64,000 nt of DNA from Leucobacter komagatae (GTDB lineage: Bacteria; Actinomycetota; Actinomycetes; Actinomycetales; Microbacteriaceae). A program made the position numbers and the translations under genes. Below are positions 51,510-60,600 of the stretch, in pieces. The stretch's first letter is position 1; each line of letters opens with the position of its first letter. The stretch is from the NCBI RefSeq assembly GCF_006716085.1, contig NZ_VFON01000001.1, positions 248,001-312,000 on the forward strand, given 5' to 3'. The notes under the pieces were generated by a model. It searched no databases, had not been told where the DNA came from, and saw nothing but the letters and a program-made list of their open reading frames with translations.

Positions 51510-54504
51510 AGAAGGCACGCCAGCTTCGACTGATGCCCCGCTTGCCGGATGGCAGTTTAAAGGAACGTTTCGCCGTTCGCAGCGCGCAGTCTTTGACGCC
51601 GTCGGCCCGTCACCAATCAGTCCCCTGCACATCGTCGCGCCGCCAGGAGCAGGCAAGACCCTTGTCGGCCTTGAACTCGCTCGGCGGGCCGGTTCGCGCG
51701 CCGTGGCGCTCGCCCCGACGACGACGATCCGGTCGCAGTGGGCCCGAGCGGCGACGGAAATGAAGGGTTCGTGTGCTGCGGATGGCCTTCGTGCTGAGAG
51801 TCCAGGGCAGGTGATCTCCGAAGATCCACAGCGACCGGGCGACTTCACCGCGCTCACGTACCAGATGCTTTCGGTGATGGAGGAGAGCAGCCCTTTTGAC
51901 GACCTCGCGAGATCCGAATGGCTTGCTGAACTCGTCGAGGCTGGGCGTGAACCTGGCGCTGCGAAAGCATGGCTGAGCGATCTCGCCTCGTCTCATCGCG
52001 CCGCCTATATGCGGGGGCTGCGCAGGCGCGCAGGGCGGTTGCGCAAGGAGAGAGTGCGGGAAAACACGACCGCACTCGAGGCTGTGCTGCACCCGAACGC
52101 GCGTGCGCTCATCGCCCGTCTCGTGGCCCACGGCGTGACGACCGTGATTCTCGACGAGTGTCACCACCTGCTCGACCACTGGGCCATCGTCGTGCACTGT
52201 CTGCTCGCACGGATCCGCGAGCGGGGCGTCGAACCCCTCGTGATCGGCCTCACCGCGACCCTGCCGTCGGAAGACGATCGTGTCCTGTATGAGAACTACA
52301 CCGGGCTGCTGGGTGAGGTCGACTATGAGCTCCCTGCCCCGGCGGTCGTCAAAGAGGGGAACCTCGCCCCATACCGGGACTTCGCCTGGTTTGTGACCCC
52401 CACCCAGGACGAGCTCGGCTTCCTGCGCACGCAGGACCGGGAACTCACGAGGCTCGTGGAGGGGACGCTCGGGCAGTCGAACGGCATTGCGTTTCTCGAG
52501 CGTGAGCTGCTGCAGGAAGACGTGCCAGCACGGGAGGGCGCACCCAGCGGTACCGCGAGGACGCCTGAGGAGCGCGTGGCGGCGGCGTTCAAAGCCGACT
52601 TTGCCTTCTCCGAGGCAGCCGCGCGAATGCTCGGCGAGCTCGCGCCGCAGCACCGCATCGTCGGGCTGGTGGGGCCGGAAGCCTCTCAGCGCGCGACGAT
52701 GGACCAGCGAATTCGAGTGCTCGCGAGGTACGCACTTACGTGCCTGCTGCCTCACCCCGAAGAAGCGGAGACATGGGCCAGCGTCAAAGCCGTGCTCGCT
52801 GATTTCGGATACCACCTCACCGACCGCGGGGTGCGCCGTGGGCGTGACCCCGTCGATCAGATTCTCGCGACGTCAGTTGCTAAGGACTATGCGGTTGGAG
52901 AGATTCTTCGCCACGAACTCGCACGCGATGCGGGTGAAGAGGTTCGGGCGGTTGTGCTCGTTGATTTTGCGGTGCACGGGCACGGCGTGGGTGCACAGAA
53001 AAAGCGGGCCGGCGCGCTGCGCTGCTTCGAGATCGTAGCAGCCGATGAATCGATTGCCTCCCTGCGGCCCGTGCTTGTGACGGCTCGGCACCTGCGGGTC
53101 GCCGTGCGTGACGTCGGCGATCTCGTGCCAAGGTTTGAAGAGATCACCGGGGTGACGCCGACTGTCATGCCGACCGACAGCCCTGGAGTCGTGGAGCTGG
53201 GTCTCAGCGGTCTCGGGCCTTCAGCGATCGTGGCGGCGGTGTCACAGCTCGTTGCCAGAGGAGACGTGCGTCTGCTTGTCGGCACACGCGGTTTGCTCGG
53301 CGAGGGGTGGGACTGCCCGGCCGTGAACACCCTGATTGATCTGTCGGTCGCTGCAACGTCCGCAGCAACGCAGCAGCTACGGGGGCGTTCGCTGCGATTG
53401 GATACGAACTGGCCGGAGAAGGTCGCCCATAACTGGACGGTGACGAGCGTCGTTGAATCAGGTATGAAGCTCGACGGGGTGAGTGATCTTGCGCGCCTCT
53501 CCCGAAAACACGAGCGAGTGTGGGGCATCGCCCGCGACGGGACCGGGGCAATCACCCGTGGACTCACGCACACGCTCACCCGGCGTCAGCTGACGCAGCT
53601 CGACGGCATCGTGGAGAAACGCAGCCCGGCGGTTCGCGCCGCAGACGTGAATCGTGAGACTCTGCGGGAGCTTCCGGCCCGCGCAGAGACGCGAAGGCAG
53701 TGGGGCATTGGCGAGCCGTACCTGGGGGAGCAGCGGGAAGCGCTGACGCTGTCTCCGGCCGCGAGGCTTCGGCCGTTTGTGAGCTCGCTCACCCTTGACA
53801 TCGTGTTGCTACTGATCGGGGTCGGGGTGGTCGCTATTGGCCTGCAGCTGTTCAGAATCGGAGCTGCAGCAGGCTCGCTTTCCCTCGTCGCTAAGCTCAT
53901 CTTGTTCGGCGGCGCCGGTGCGGTGATGCTGTGGGGGACGCGGGAGTTCTGGAAGAGCATGTGGCTCGCAGCCAGGCAGCGAGCACTCCCTGCGACCGCC
54001 TACCAGGGTGCAGCGTTCGCCATTGCGAGGGTGCTGCACAGCCGGGGGCGTGTTCCCAGGTACGGTCAAGGCAACATCGTCGTCGTGCCGCTATATGCCG
54101 AGGGAATGACAGTCGCCCAGTACGCGGTTGAAGTGCGCGGCGGCGAACTCGCCGATCAACAGTTGATCCTCACACAGCTCGAGGAGCTATTGGCGCCGGT
54201 GCGTACCCCGCGTTTCTTGCTTGAGGTCGGCCAAGCACCCTTGCGCGGGCGAAGTGCCGTGTCGTGGCTCGGATCGCGCATCGCCGAACTGATCGGGTTC
54301 CGCACCCGCTTCCTGCAGGTGCCGACGGCGCTCGGAAGGCGCCGTGCGGACGCGCAGCTGTTCGCGGAAGAGTGGGGTCGGTATGTTGGGCCGTGTACGC
54401 TGCACGAGATCGACTCACCCGACAAACTTGCGCTCCTTACTCGGGCGCGCCAGCGGAGTGCTGCACCGGGCACCCGCACGGGGCGACGTGAGGTGTGGGC
54501 GTAG
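51502..54504 (+). CDS. SF2 helicase with two transmembrane helices
   Basis: 1000 residues. Superfamily 2 ATPase core: motif I APPGAGKTLVG at about 47-53, DECHH at 218-222, TATL near 251, and in the second lobe GTRGLLGEGWDCPAVNT and QLRGRSLR (motif VI, near 623-630). Residues about 763-785 (LDIVLLLIGVGVVAIGLQLF) and 792-813 are strongly hydrophobic, giving a membrane hairpin, followed by a 185-residue C-terminal domain. Helicases with membrane segments are rare. The start lies inside the end of priA (8-bp overlap), so it is translated with a primosome gene. Codon bias is slightly less extreme than the neighbours. Function unknown; phage defence or DNA uptake/repair at the membrane are possible. 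Confidence 0.8.
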   Translation: MGREGTPASTDAPLAGWQFKGTFRRSQRAVFDAVGPSPISPLHIVAPPGAGKTLVGLELARRAGSRAVALAPTTTIRSQWARAATEMKGSCAADGLRAESPGQVISEDPQRPGDFTALTYQMLSVMEESSPFDDLARSEWLAELVEAGREPGAAKAWLSDLASSHRAAYMRGLRRRAGRLRKERVRENTTALEAVLHPNARALIARLVAHGVTTVILDECHHLLDHWAIVVHCLLARIRERGVEPLVIGLTATLPSEDDRVLYENYTGLLGEVDYELPAPAVVKEGNLAPYRDFAWFVTPTQDELGFLRTQDRELTRLVEGTLGQSNGIAFLERELLQEDVPAREGAPSGTARTPEERVAAAFKADFAFSEAAARMLGELAPQHRIVGLVGPEASQRATMDQRIRVLARYALTCLLPHPEEAETWASVKAVLADFGYHLTDRGVRRGRDPVDQILATSVAKDYAVGEILRHELARDAGEEVRAVVLVDFAVHGHGVGAQKKRAGALRCFEIVAADESIASLRPVLVTARHLRVAVRDVGDLVPRFEEITGVTPTVMPTDSPGVVELGLSGLGPSAIVAAVSQLVARGDVRLLVGTRGLLGEGWDCPAVNTLIDLSVAATSAATQQLRGRSLRLDTNWPEKVAHNWTVTSVVESGMKLDGVSDLARLSRKHERVWGIARDGTGAITRGLTHTLTRRQLTQLDGIVEKRSPAVRAADVNRETLRELPARAETRRQWGIGEPYLGEQREALTLSPAARLRPFVSSLTLDIVLLLIGVGVVAIGLQLFRIGAAAGSLSLVAKLILFGGAGAVMLWGTREFWKSMWLAARQRALPATAYQGAAFAIARVLHSRGRVPRYGQGNIVVVPLYAEGMTVAQYAVEVRGGELADQQLILTQLEELLAPVRTPRFLLEVGQAPLRGRSAVSWLGSRIAELIGFRTRFLQVPTALGRRRADAQLFAEEWGRYVGPCTLHEIDSPDKLALLTRARQRSAAPGTRTGRREVWA

Positions 54505-54513
54505 CGCACAGCG

Positions 54514-54573
54514 ACTTTGTCTGCGAATTGACGTAGTTAGACGAGCCTGAGTACGTTAATCCGCAGACAAAGT
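54514..54573. terminator. Long imperfect inverted repeat between convergent genes
   Basis: Arms 54514-54535 and 54552-54573: the outer 12 bp (ACTTTGTCTGCG with CGCAGACAAAGT) are perfect and the next 10 bp differ at two positions, one a G-U pair. 16-nt centre. It is AT-richer than all surrounding DNA and lacks T-tracts. Bidirectional terminator or a mobile-element/operator relic. Confidence 0.55.
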
Positions 54574-54637
54574 TGAGGCCTGAGTGCGGGGCCGCAGCCT
54601 GCAGCGAGCGCGGCGGCAGCCTGCAGCGCCCGCGGGG

Positions 54638-55852
54638 CTATGCCTGCTGTGCGAGGCGCTCCGCGACGAAGTCCACGTCTTTGTCGCCGCGGCCCGAGAG
54701 ATTCACGATGATGACGGCATCGGCCGGGAGTGTCGGAGCGAGCTTCACTGCGTGTGCGACCGCGTGCGACGATTCGAGTGCCGGGATGATGCCCTCGGTG
54801 CGGGTGAGCAGCTGGAACGCGTCGAGCGTCTCGGCGTCGGTCGCGGTCACGTACTCGGCGCGTCCGAGCTGTTCGAGGCGGGCGTGCTGCGGGCCGACTC
54901 CGGGGTAATCGATGCCCGAGGCGATCGAGTGCACGGCTGACGGCTCACCGTTCGCGTCCTGCAGCACCTTCGTGTGCATGCCGTGCAGCATCCCGGGGGT
55001 GCCGAGCGTCATCGTCGCAGCGTGACGAGTGCCCTCAAGGCCCTCGCCGGCTGGCTCAACCCCGATGATTCCGACGCCCTCGTCTTCGAGGAACGCGTCG
55101 AACAGGCCCATCGCGTTCGAACCGCCTCCGACCGCGGCGATGAGGTAGTCGGGAAGCCTGCCCTCTGCCTCGAGCACCTGCGCACGCGCCTCGCGGCCGA
55201 CGACCGACTGGAAGTCGCGCACCATCGACGGGTACGGGTGCGGACCAACGACCGAACCGATCGCGAAGAAGTACTCTTCGGGGTTCGCAGCGTAGACACC
55301 GAACGCAGAGTCGACGGCTTCCTTCAGCGTCTTGCCGCCCTCCTCGACGGAGACGACCTTCGCGCCGAGCAACTCCATGCGCACGACGTTCGGGTGCTGC
55401 TTGGCGACATCGATGGCGCCCATATGGATCTCGCACTCGAGCCCGACGAGCGCTGCCGCGGTCGCGAGTGCGACGCCGTGCTGGCCGGCGCCGGTCTCAG
55501 CGATGACCTTCGTCTTGCCCATTCGCTTCGCGAGCAGTGCTTCGCCGAGACAGTGGTTAATCTTGTGCGCACCGGTGTGGTTGAGGTCTTCGCGCTTGAG
55601 GTAGACCTTCGCGCCACCGAGCTTTGCGGTGAGGTTCTCAGCAAAGTACAGCAGCGACGGGCGGCCGACGTACTTCGAGAGCAGCGCCTGGTACTCCTCC
55701 TGGAACGCGGGGTCGGCACTCGCCTTGGCGTACTCGCGGGCGACCTCGGCGATGGGCTCGACAAGGAACGGCGGCAGCGGCGCGCCGCCGAACTCGCCGA
55801 AGAAGCCGTGCTCGTCGGCCCGGTAGGGCGAGGCAGTGGTGGTCTGAGTCAT
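54638..55852 (-). CDS. trpB: Tryptophan synthase beta chain, solitary copy
   Basis: 404 residues from ATG 55852 with AAGGA upstream. PLP enzyme converting indole and serine to tryptophan. PLP lysine in [19 protein letters not shown], the phosphate loop GGGSNAMG and EPAGEG. The N-terminal motif is [14 protein letters not shown] where TrpA-bound enzymes usually read FGxFGGxYVPETL, and no trpA, trpC or other trp gene is near. It is preceded by a complete attenuator with leader peptide. Likely a stand-alone beta subunit that salvages indole; a normal partner elsewhere in the genome cannot be excluded. Converges on the helicase gene. Confidence 0.9.
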   Translation of the reverse strand: MTQTTTASPYRADEHGFFGEFGGAPLPPFLVEPIAEVAREYAKASADPAFQEEYQALLSKYVGRPSLLYFAENLTAKLGGAKVYLKREDLNHTGAHKINHCLGEALLAKRMGKTKVIAETGAGQHGVALATAAALVGLECEIHMGAIDVAKQHPNVVRMELLGAKVVSVEEGGKTLKEAVDSAFGVYAANPEEYFFAIGSVVGPHPYPSMVRDFQSVVGREARAQVLEAEGRLPDYLIAAVGGGSNAMGLFDAFLEDEGVGIIGVEPAGEGLEGTRHAATMTLGTPGMLHGMHTKVLQDANGEPSAVHSIASGIDYPGVGPQHARLEQLGRAEYVTATDAETLDAFQLLTRTEGIIPALESSHAVAHAVKLAPTLPADAVIIVNLSGRGDKDVDFVAERLAQQA

Positions 55853-55918
55853 GAGTGGAGATCCTTCGTGGTCACTGAGCGGGTGGGGTGTGTTGGCCCC
55901 GTGCGCCACTCGTGAGAC

Positions 55919-55946
55919 AAAAAACACCGCCTCCGAGAGGCGGTGT
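55919..55946 (-). terminator. Attenuator terminator of trpB leader
   Basis: On the minus strand a 10-bp stem ACACCGCCTC/GAGGCGGTGT with a 3-nt loop (55946-55924) runs into six T (55924-55919). It sits 66 bp before trpB. Its first arm can instead pair with 55981-55975. Confidence 0.92.
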
Positions 55947-55990
55947 CGAGGTGCATGCAGATGCGTGAAGAGTGACCGCCCTAGGCGGCC
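55924..55990 (-). promoter_or_regulatory. trp transcription attenuator
   Basis: Three mutually exclusive minus-strand pairings: segment 1 (55990-55984) with segment 2 (55980-55974), 7 bp; segment 2 (55981-55975) with segment 3 (55944-55938), the antiterminator; segment 3 (55946-55937) with segment 4 (55933-55924), the terminator. Tandem Trp codons lie at 55995-55990, directly before and overlapping segment 1. A ribosome stalled there would free segment 2 for the antiterminator, so trpB should be read through when Trp-tRNA is scarce. Confidence 0.85.
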
Positions 55991-56013
55991 CACCACTGAA
56001 TCACGATGTGCAT
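55981..56013 (-). CDS. trpL: trp leader peptide TrpL
   Basis: Ten-codon frame reading [10 protein letters not shown] then stop, with adjacent Trp codons at positions 7 and 8. The start ATG follows a -10 box TACACT by 6 nt, so the leader is probably made from a leaderless mRNA. Position, size and the downstream alternative hairpins match known trp leader peptides of other actinobacteria in design. It ends about 130 bp before trpB. Confidence 0.88.
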   Translation of the reverse strand: MHIVIQWWAA

Positions 56014-56019
56014 GCGCCG

Positions 56020-56049
56020 AGTGTATCACCAGCACTACGTATGTGTCAC
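56020..56049 (-). promoter_or_regulatory. Promoter of trpL-trpB
   Basis: -35 GTGACA (56049-56044), 18-bp spacer, -10 TACACT (56025-56020), then 6 nt to ATG 56013. Confidence 0.75.
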
Positions 56050-56059
56050 CCGCGCTCGC

Positions 56060-56065
56060 TAGCAT
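56060..56065 (+). promoter_or_regulatory. -10 box of leaderless SWIM gene
   Basis: TAGCAT, 6 nt before ATG 56072; it is divergent from the trpL promoter, 34 bp away. Confidence 0.6.
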
Positions 56066-56071
56066 CGAAGT

Positions 56072-57649
56072 ATGACGCTGCAGCACGCGACGGTCTCGCC
56101 CGCCCCTCGCGGATTTGGCGTGCTGACCGAGGCGAGCGCCGACGGGCTGGTGCTCGGCCTCGCCCCTGCACTCACTGTGAGTGGCATCGACCAATCGCCG
56201 AGCTTCTTCTCGGGGTTTGCGACTGAACCGCTCGTGCTCGCACGCGGTCTGCTCGTGCTCGCGGACATCACCGCGACCCGCTACTTCCAGTACGTGCCGA
56301 CGACGATGCGCGATCCGGTTCTGGCAGCGAACGGCGATAGGCTGCGCGCGGAGAGCTTCTCCGCCTGCAACAGCGTGTACGCGCGGCTCGACCTGCTCGG
56401 CGCGGGCTTCGACGGTGGTGACATCGCGCACGGAACAACCAACGTTGACCTCGGGCAGCGGTCGCGCTCGGTGCTCTCAGCGGTGCGCCGTGCGGAGCTC
56501 CTCCACCTCGACGTCGGCGCCCGCGGCGCGGTGCTCGCCACGCCGACGGGGCACTCAACCGAGCGCCCCGTGAACATGCCGGGCCGGTGGGTGCGGGCAT
56601 TCGGGAACGTCGCCGAGCTGCACGGCCGGATGGTGCCGCTTGCGACGCTCACCGCACCGGAGGCGCGCGCGTTCCTTTCCGCAGTCCCGCCGGCGACCGC
56701 CAGCGGCCGAACCGCCTGGCTCGCTCCCGCGGCATCGGGCGTGCGGGTCGTGTCGCGGCCAGTGGCCGGGGCCATCGCGGTTCCCGGGCTGCACCGCCTG
56801 AGCGCGGCGAAACGCCTCCTCCCGCACCTTCGTGGCGCGACGGTGTATGGCGCGCCGCACGCGGAGACGGGCGCTGTCGCCGTCGTGTTCGAACTCCCGC
56901 ACGCGCGGCTCACACTCGGGCTGACCGCCGAAGCCTGGCGGGGGCACTCGGGAGAGGGCGCGCTCCTCGCCGCACTGGCGGGCGACGAGGTCGTCGCAGA
57001 CGCCGAAACCCTCTCAGTGCTGCTCGCTTTCGAGCCGGTCATCGACGCCGGCAAGCTTGCCAAGGAAGCGGGGATCACGAGGGTCCGGGCCGACGGCGCG
57101 ATCGCGGTGCTTGCAGCCTCTGGCCGAGTGGGCTGGGACCTCGCCGATGGCGCGCACTTTCACCGCGAGCTTCCCGATGACCCGACGAGGATCGAGCGCG
57201 ACGGCCCGCGCCTCGCCGCCGCTCGGGCGCTCGTCGCCGCGGGGCGGGTTGCGCCGGGCCCAGGCCAGGGGAACTCAGAGGAGTCGCGCAACTGGATCGT
57301 GAGGGGCGGCGAAACCGGCGGCACTGCCAGCACTGCCAGCACAGCCAATTCAGCCGGCACAGCCGGCACAACCGGTGACAGTATCGTGCGCCTCGGCGAC
57401 GACGGGCAGCTCGTGTGCGGCTGCGCATGGGGTCTCCGTCACGGCGCTGGGCGGGGCCCCTGCAAACACGTGCTCGCCGTCGAGATCGCCCGGGCCCGCG
57501 CGTCCCAGCGTACCCAGGGGAGTGCTCCGGCGAGGGCACCGAAACCAGCAACACAACCACCTGCACAACCACCAGCAGAATCACCAACACAACCACCAAC
57601 CCCAACCCCAACCCCAACCCCAACCCCGACCCCGAAGGAGCAGGCGTGA
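56072..57649 (+). CDS. SWIM zinc-finger protein
   Basis: 525 residues. C-terminal SWIM motif [18 protein letters not shown] (C-x-C ... C-x-H) at about residues 449-466, which in the family binds DNA or protein through one zinc. Residues 1-390 form a large mixed domain of unknown fold; residues about 410-435 are a Gly/Ser/Thr linker. The tail after 490 is Pro-rich and ends in repeated Pro-Thr pairs encoded by a hexanucleotide tandem repeat. Directly coupled (GTGA overlap) to the next giant gene, as SWIM proteins often are with their partner in conflict-type systems. No MoxR or VWA gene is adjacent, so this is a reduced or different version. Confidence 0.8.
   Translation: MTLQHATVSPAPRGFGVLTEASADGLVLGLAPALTVSGIDQSPSFFSGFATEPLVLARGLLVLADITATRYFQYVPTTMRDPVLAANGDRLRAESFSACNSVYARLDLLGAGFDGGDIAHGTTNVDLGQRSRSVLSAVRRAELLHLDVGARGAVLATPTGHSTERPVNMPGRWVRAFGNVAELHGRMVPLATLTAPEARAFLSAVPPATASGRTAWLAPAASGVRVVSRPVAGAIAVPGLHRLSAAKRLLPHLRGATVYGAPHAETGAVAVVFELPHARLTLGLTAEAWRGHSGEGALLAALAGDEVVADAETLSVLLAFEPVIDAGKLAKEAGITRVRADGAIAVLAASGRVGWDLADGAHFHRELPDDPTRIERDGPRLAAARALVAAGRVAPGPGQGNSEESRNWIVRGGETGGTASTASTANSAGTAGTTGDSIVRLGDDGQLVCGCAWGLRHGAGRGPCKHVLAVEIARARASQRTQGSAPARAPKPATQPPAQPPAESPTQPPTPTPTPTPTPTPKEQA
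57598..57627 (+). repeat. (AACCCC)5 hexanucleotide repeat
   Basis: Five perfect tandem AACCCC units in frame encode Pro-Thr repeats at the end of the SWIM protein. Slippage by units would change the tail by two residues without frameshift. Confidence 0.9.
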
Positions 57650-60600
57650 GCGCCTCCGCAGCACTGAACGACGCACTCGCGGTCTATCGCGCGCTCGGCT
57701 GGACAGCAGCGGCCCCTGACCTGGGCCCCGAAGCGATCCTCGCCCTGCCGCTTGGCACCCCCGAGCAGCAGCGCACCGCGCTCGCCGGGCTCAGTTCTGG
57801 CGAGTGGGGCTCCTTCGAAGCCCTCGACGCCGCGAGCTACGGCTGGCGCAGCTGGCTTGGCGACGGCGTACACGCGGGCATGCTCGCGCTGTTCGCGATC
57901 CGGGTCGGTGTCCCCGCGAAGCGAGCTGTCGCGATCGCGCCAGCGGGCGGGGCCATCAGCGACGACCTGCTCACGGCGGTCATCGCCGACCGCGGCGCAG
58001 CGTACGCCCAGAGTTTCCTGACGCACGCCTCGTCGGGCGGTGGGCGGATGTGGATCGACGCGACCTCACGATTCGCAGGCACCACGGTGCGCCTCGTGCA
58101 CCAGTGCGCGCTGCCGGTTCCCGAGGGCCTCGACTACCTGCGCGACTGGGCCGTGTACGCCCTCGGTGCGCCAGCGAACGAGGGCTGGCTGCAGCCCCGC
58201 GACCGGGGAGAGATTCCCGGCAACGTGCTCGGCCCCCGCTTTCGCGAGCACGCCGAGGTGGCGGTCGCCCTCGGGCTGAGCGTTACCGGGCCATTCGGTG
58301 GGCTGCTCCCGGCGGCGCTCGACCGCGGGTGGCTCGACGCCGATGCGGCGCTCGACCTCGCGTTCGCCGGGCTCGACTCCGCCCAGCGTCCCGGCGACCG
58401 GAAGGTGTGGGCCGCGTTCCTCACCGAACAGCTCGGGCTCACGGGCGAGGCCCGCCGATCCGACCTGCTCGGCCGGGCCGACGCGCTCGTGTCGGCCATC
58501 GCGACCGGTGACGCCCCACTCGCTGAGGCGTTCGGGCCCGCGCTCATCGCCCACGGCGACGACGACACACTCCTCGAAGTACTGCAGCTCGGGCTCAGCC
58601 TGAAGTCAAAGAAGGCGCGTCGCACGCTGCTCGCCGCGGCCGCGGGGCGCCCCGCACCCAGCGCAGCGACCGGTGCCGAGATCGCCGTGCTCGTGGAACC
58701 GCTGATAGCCGGGAACGACGTACCGCTCGCCCGTGCGGCAACGCGCCTCTTGGACGCCTGGGGCATCGCGCCGGTACCTGGCGACCCAGCAAGCGAGCGG
58801 GCGGCACCCGAGGGATCCTCATCGAGCGCGGTGCGGGGCCGCTGGGAAAAGGCCCCGCCGCTCTGGGAGGTGCCTCGATTCTCACTCGGCATCGGAGCCA
58901 CCGAGGCGCTCGCCGCAGAGCAGACCGACGCACTCGCCACTGCCGACACCGACACCCTCGTCGGGGCCGTCACCGCCGCGGCCACGGAACTGTCCGGCAG
59001 GCCGGAGGGCGGCGCGGTCGACCCCGTCGCCGAACGCCTCCTCGCGCTGGCGAATGAACTGGCGCGGCGGGATCCTGATCTCGCGCGCACCGCTCTTCGC
59101 GGCGTGCGCCAGCACTGGGTGCCGGGGTTGCGCTGCATCGCACAGTGGGTCGCGGGAGAAGACCTCACCGCGCTCGACCGGCCCGCCCGCGAAGATTTCC
59201 CGGGGTCGAGGCCGACGATCTTCGGTCCGTCGCCCGCACGCGATGCCGCGGTGACGCAGCGACTCGGCCAGGCTCCAGTGCTGCTCTCAACGCCAACGTG
59301 GGATGACATGCGCATCTCCGCTGACGCGTTCACCGCAAGGCTGCGCGCGTATGCCTCGGAGGGGGCCGCGGCGAGCGAGGCTGACGTGCTGCTCGCCCTG
59401 CTGCGAGTTGACCCCGCAGAGGTCGCCCCCGAGCGGCGCGCCGAGCTCCGCCATATCGACGTCGCCATCGTCGGCCAACACGGGGCCGAGCTGCCGGTAC
59501 GCGCCGGGGCCGTCGCCGCCGAGTACTTCGAGCACCCGCTCGCAGAGCCCGCCGTCGAGCTCGACGCGCAGCGGCACTGGTGGGCGCCCGCCCAGCTCGA
59601 ACAGCCCCCGGCCCTCGCCGCGTTCCCGGTCAGGCTGAAGGCAGACTCCTACCGGAGCGACATCGAAGTCGGCGTGCTACCACTTGGCGGCGACTGGGCC
59701 GCCTTGACAACCGGTGACCTCGACAGTTCCGCGCTCGGCCTCGTGCTGCGCCAGCTTGTGCGGCGGCGCGCGCCGCTTACTCCGGGGCAGGCAGTGAACC
59801 TCGTCGGGGCGCAGCGCGGCCTCCACGAGCGGGCCGTAGCCGACGGCGTGCTCGCGATCAGGGAGGGGTGGGGGCGTGGCCTCCTCGTTCCGGGGGTCGC
59901 CGACGTGCGGAAGCTTGGGTGGGCAGACACACCGACGAAGCTTGCCGCGTTCGCGACCGCGTGTCTCGAACTCGCTGACGAGGGGATGCTCGCCGTCGTC
60001 TGGCCCCTGCTCGATGACCTTGTCGCGCTCTCGCTCGCCGCGCCCCGACGCCTCGCCGGAACCGCGGAGCTCGTCGAAGCGATCGGCGAACTGCTGCCGG
60101 CAGTGACCGCCGCCGTTGAGGCAGGCGACGCGCCGAACGACGCCCTCGAGGTTGCCAGCGTCAGGGCGCTCGCCGCCGGGGGAGGCTCGTCGCGCGCCGT
60201 CCAGCTCGCGCGGGCAGTCGTCGCCGCGCTCCCGCAGGCCGCGCTCCCGCAGGCCACAACGGGTCAGGCCGCGCCGGCTCAGGACGCAACGGGCCACGCC
60301 TCGCCAGCCCCGGCAACACCGGAGCAGCCCGCCGCGCACACCGCCGCCATGACCGACGCCGAGTTCACCGAGTTCTGGCCGACCGCGGTCCCAGAGCCGC
60401 AAGTGGTCGACGACGGGGCCGTGATCCGCGCGAGCTGGCACGACCCGGGCGCCTCGACGAGACTGCTCGAGATTGAGCTCGAGCTCGCCCCTGAGCGGCT
60501 CGCCGACCCGGCTGATGGCCCGCGCCGCTTCCGCACCCGCACCTCGTGGTTCTACGACATTGAGGAGGAGGGGCAGTGCGGCATGACCGAGATCCTCTCT

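Noticed and set aside
54514..54573. dif/Xer recombination site
   Set aside because: Arm length and centre do not fit the 11-6-11 layout and there is no resemblance to known actinobacterial dif.
55852..56431. N-terminal extension of trpB upstream of ATG 55852
   Set aside because: The frame stays open but runs through the attenuator terminator and leader peptide; the family start is at MTQTTT with a ribosome-binding site.
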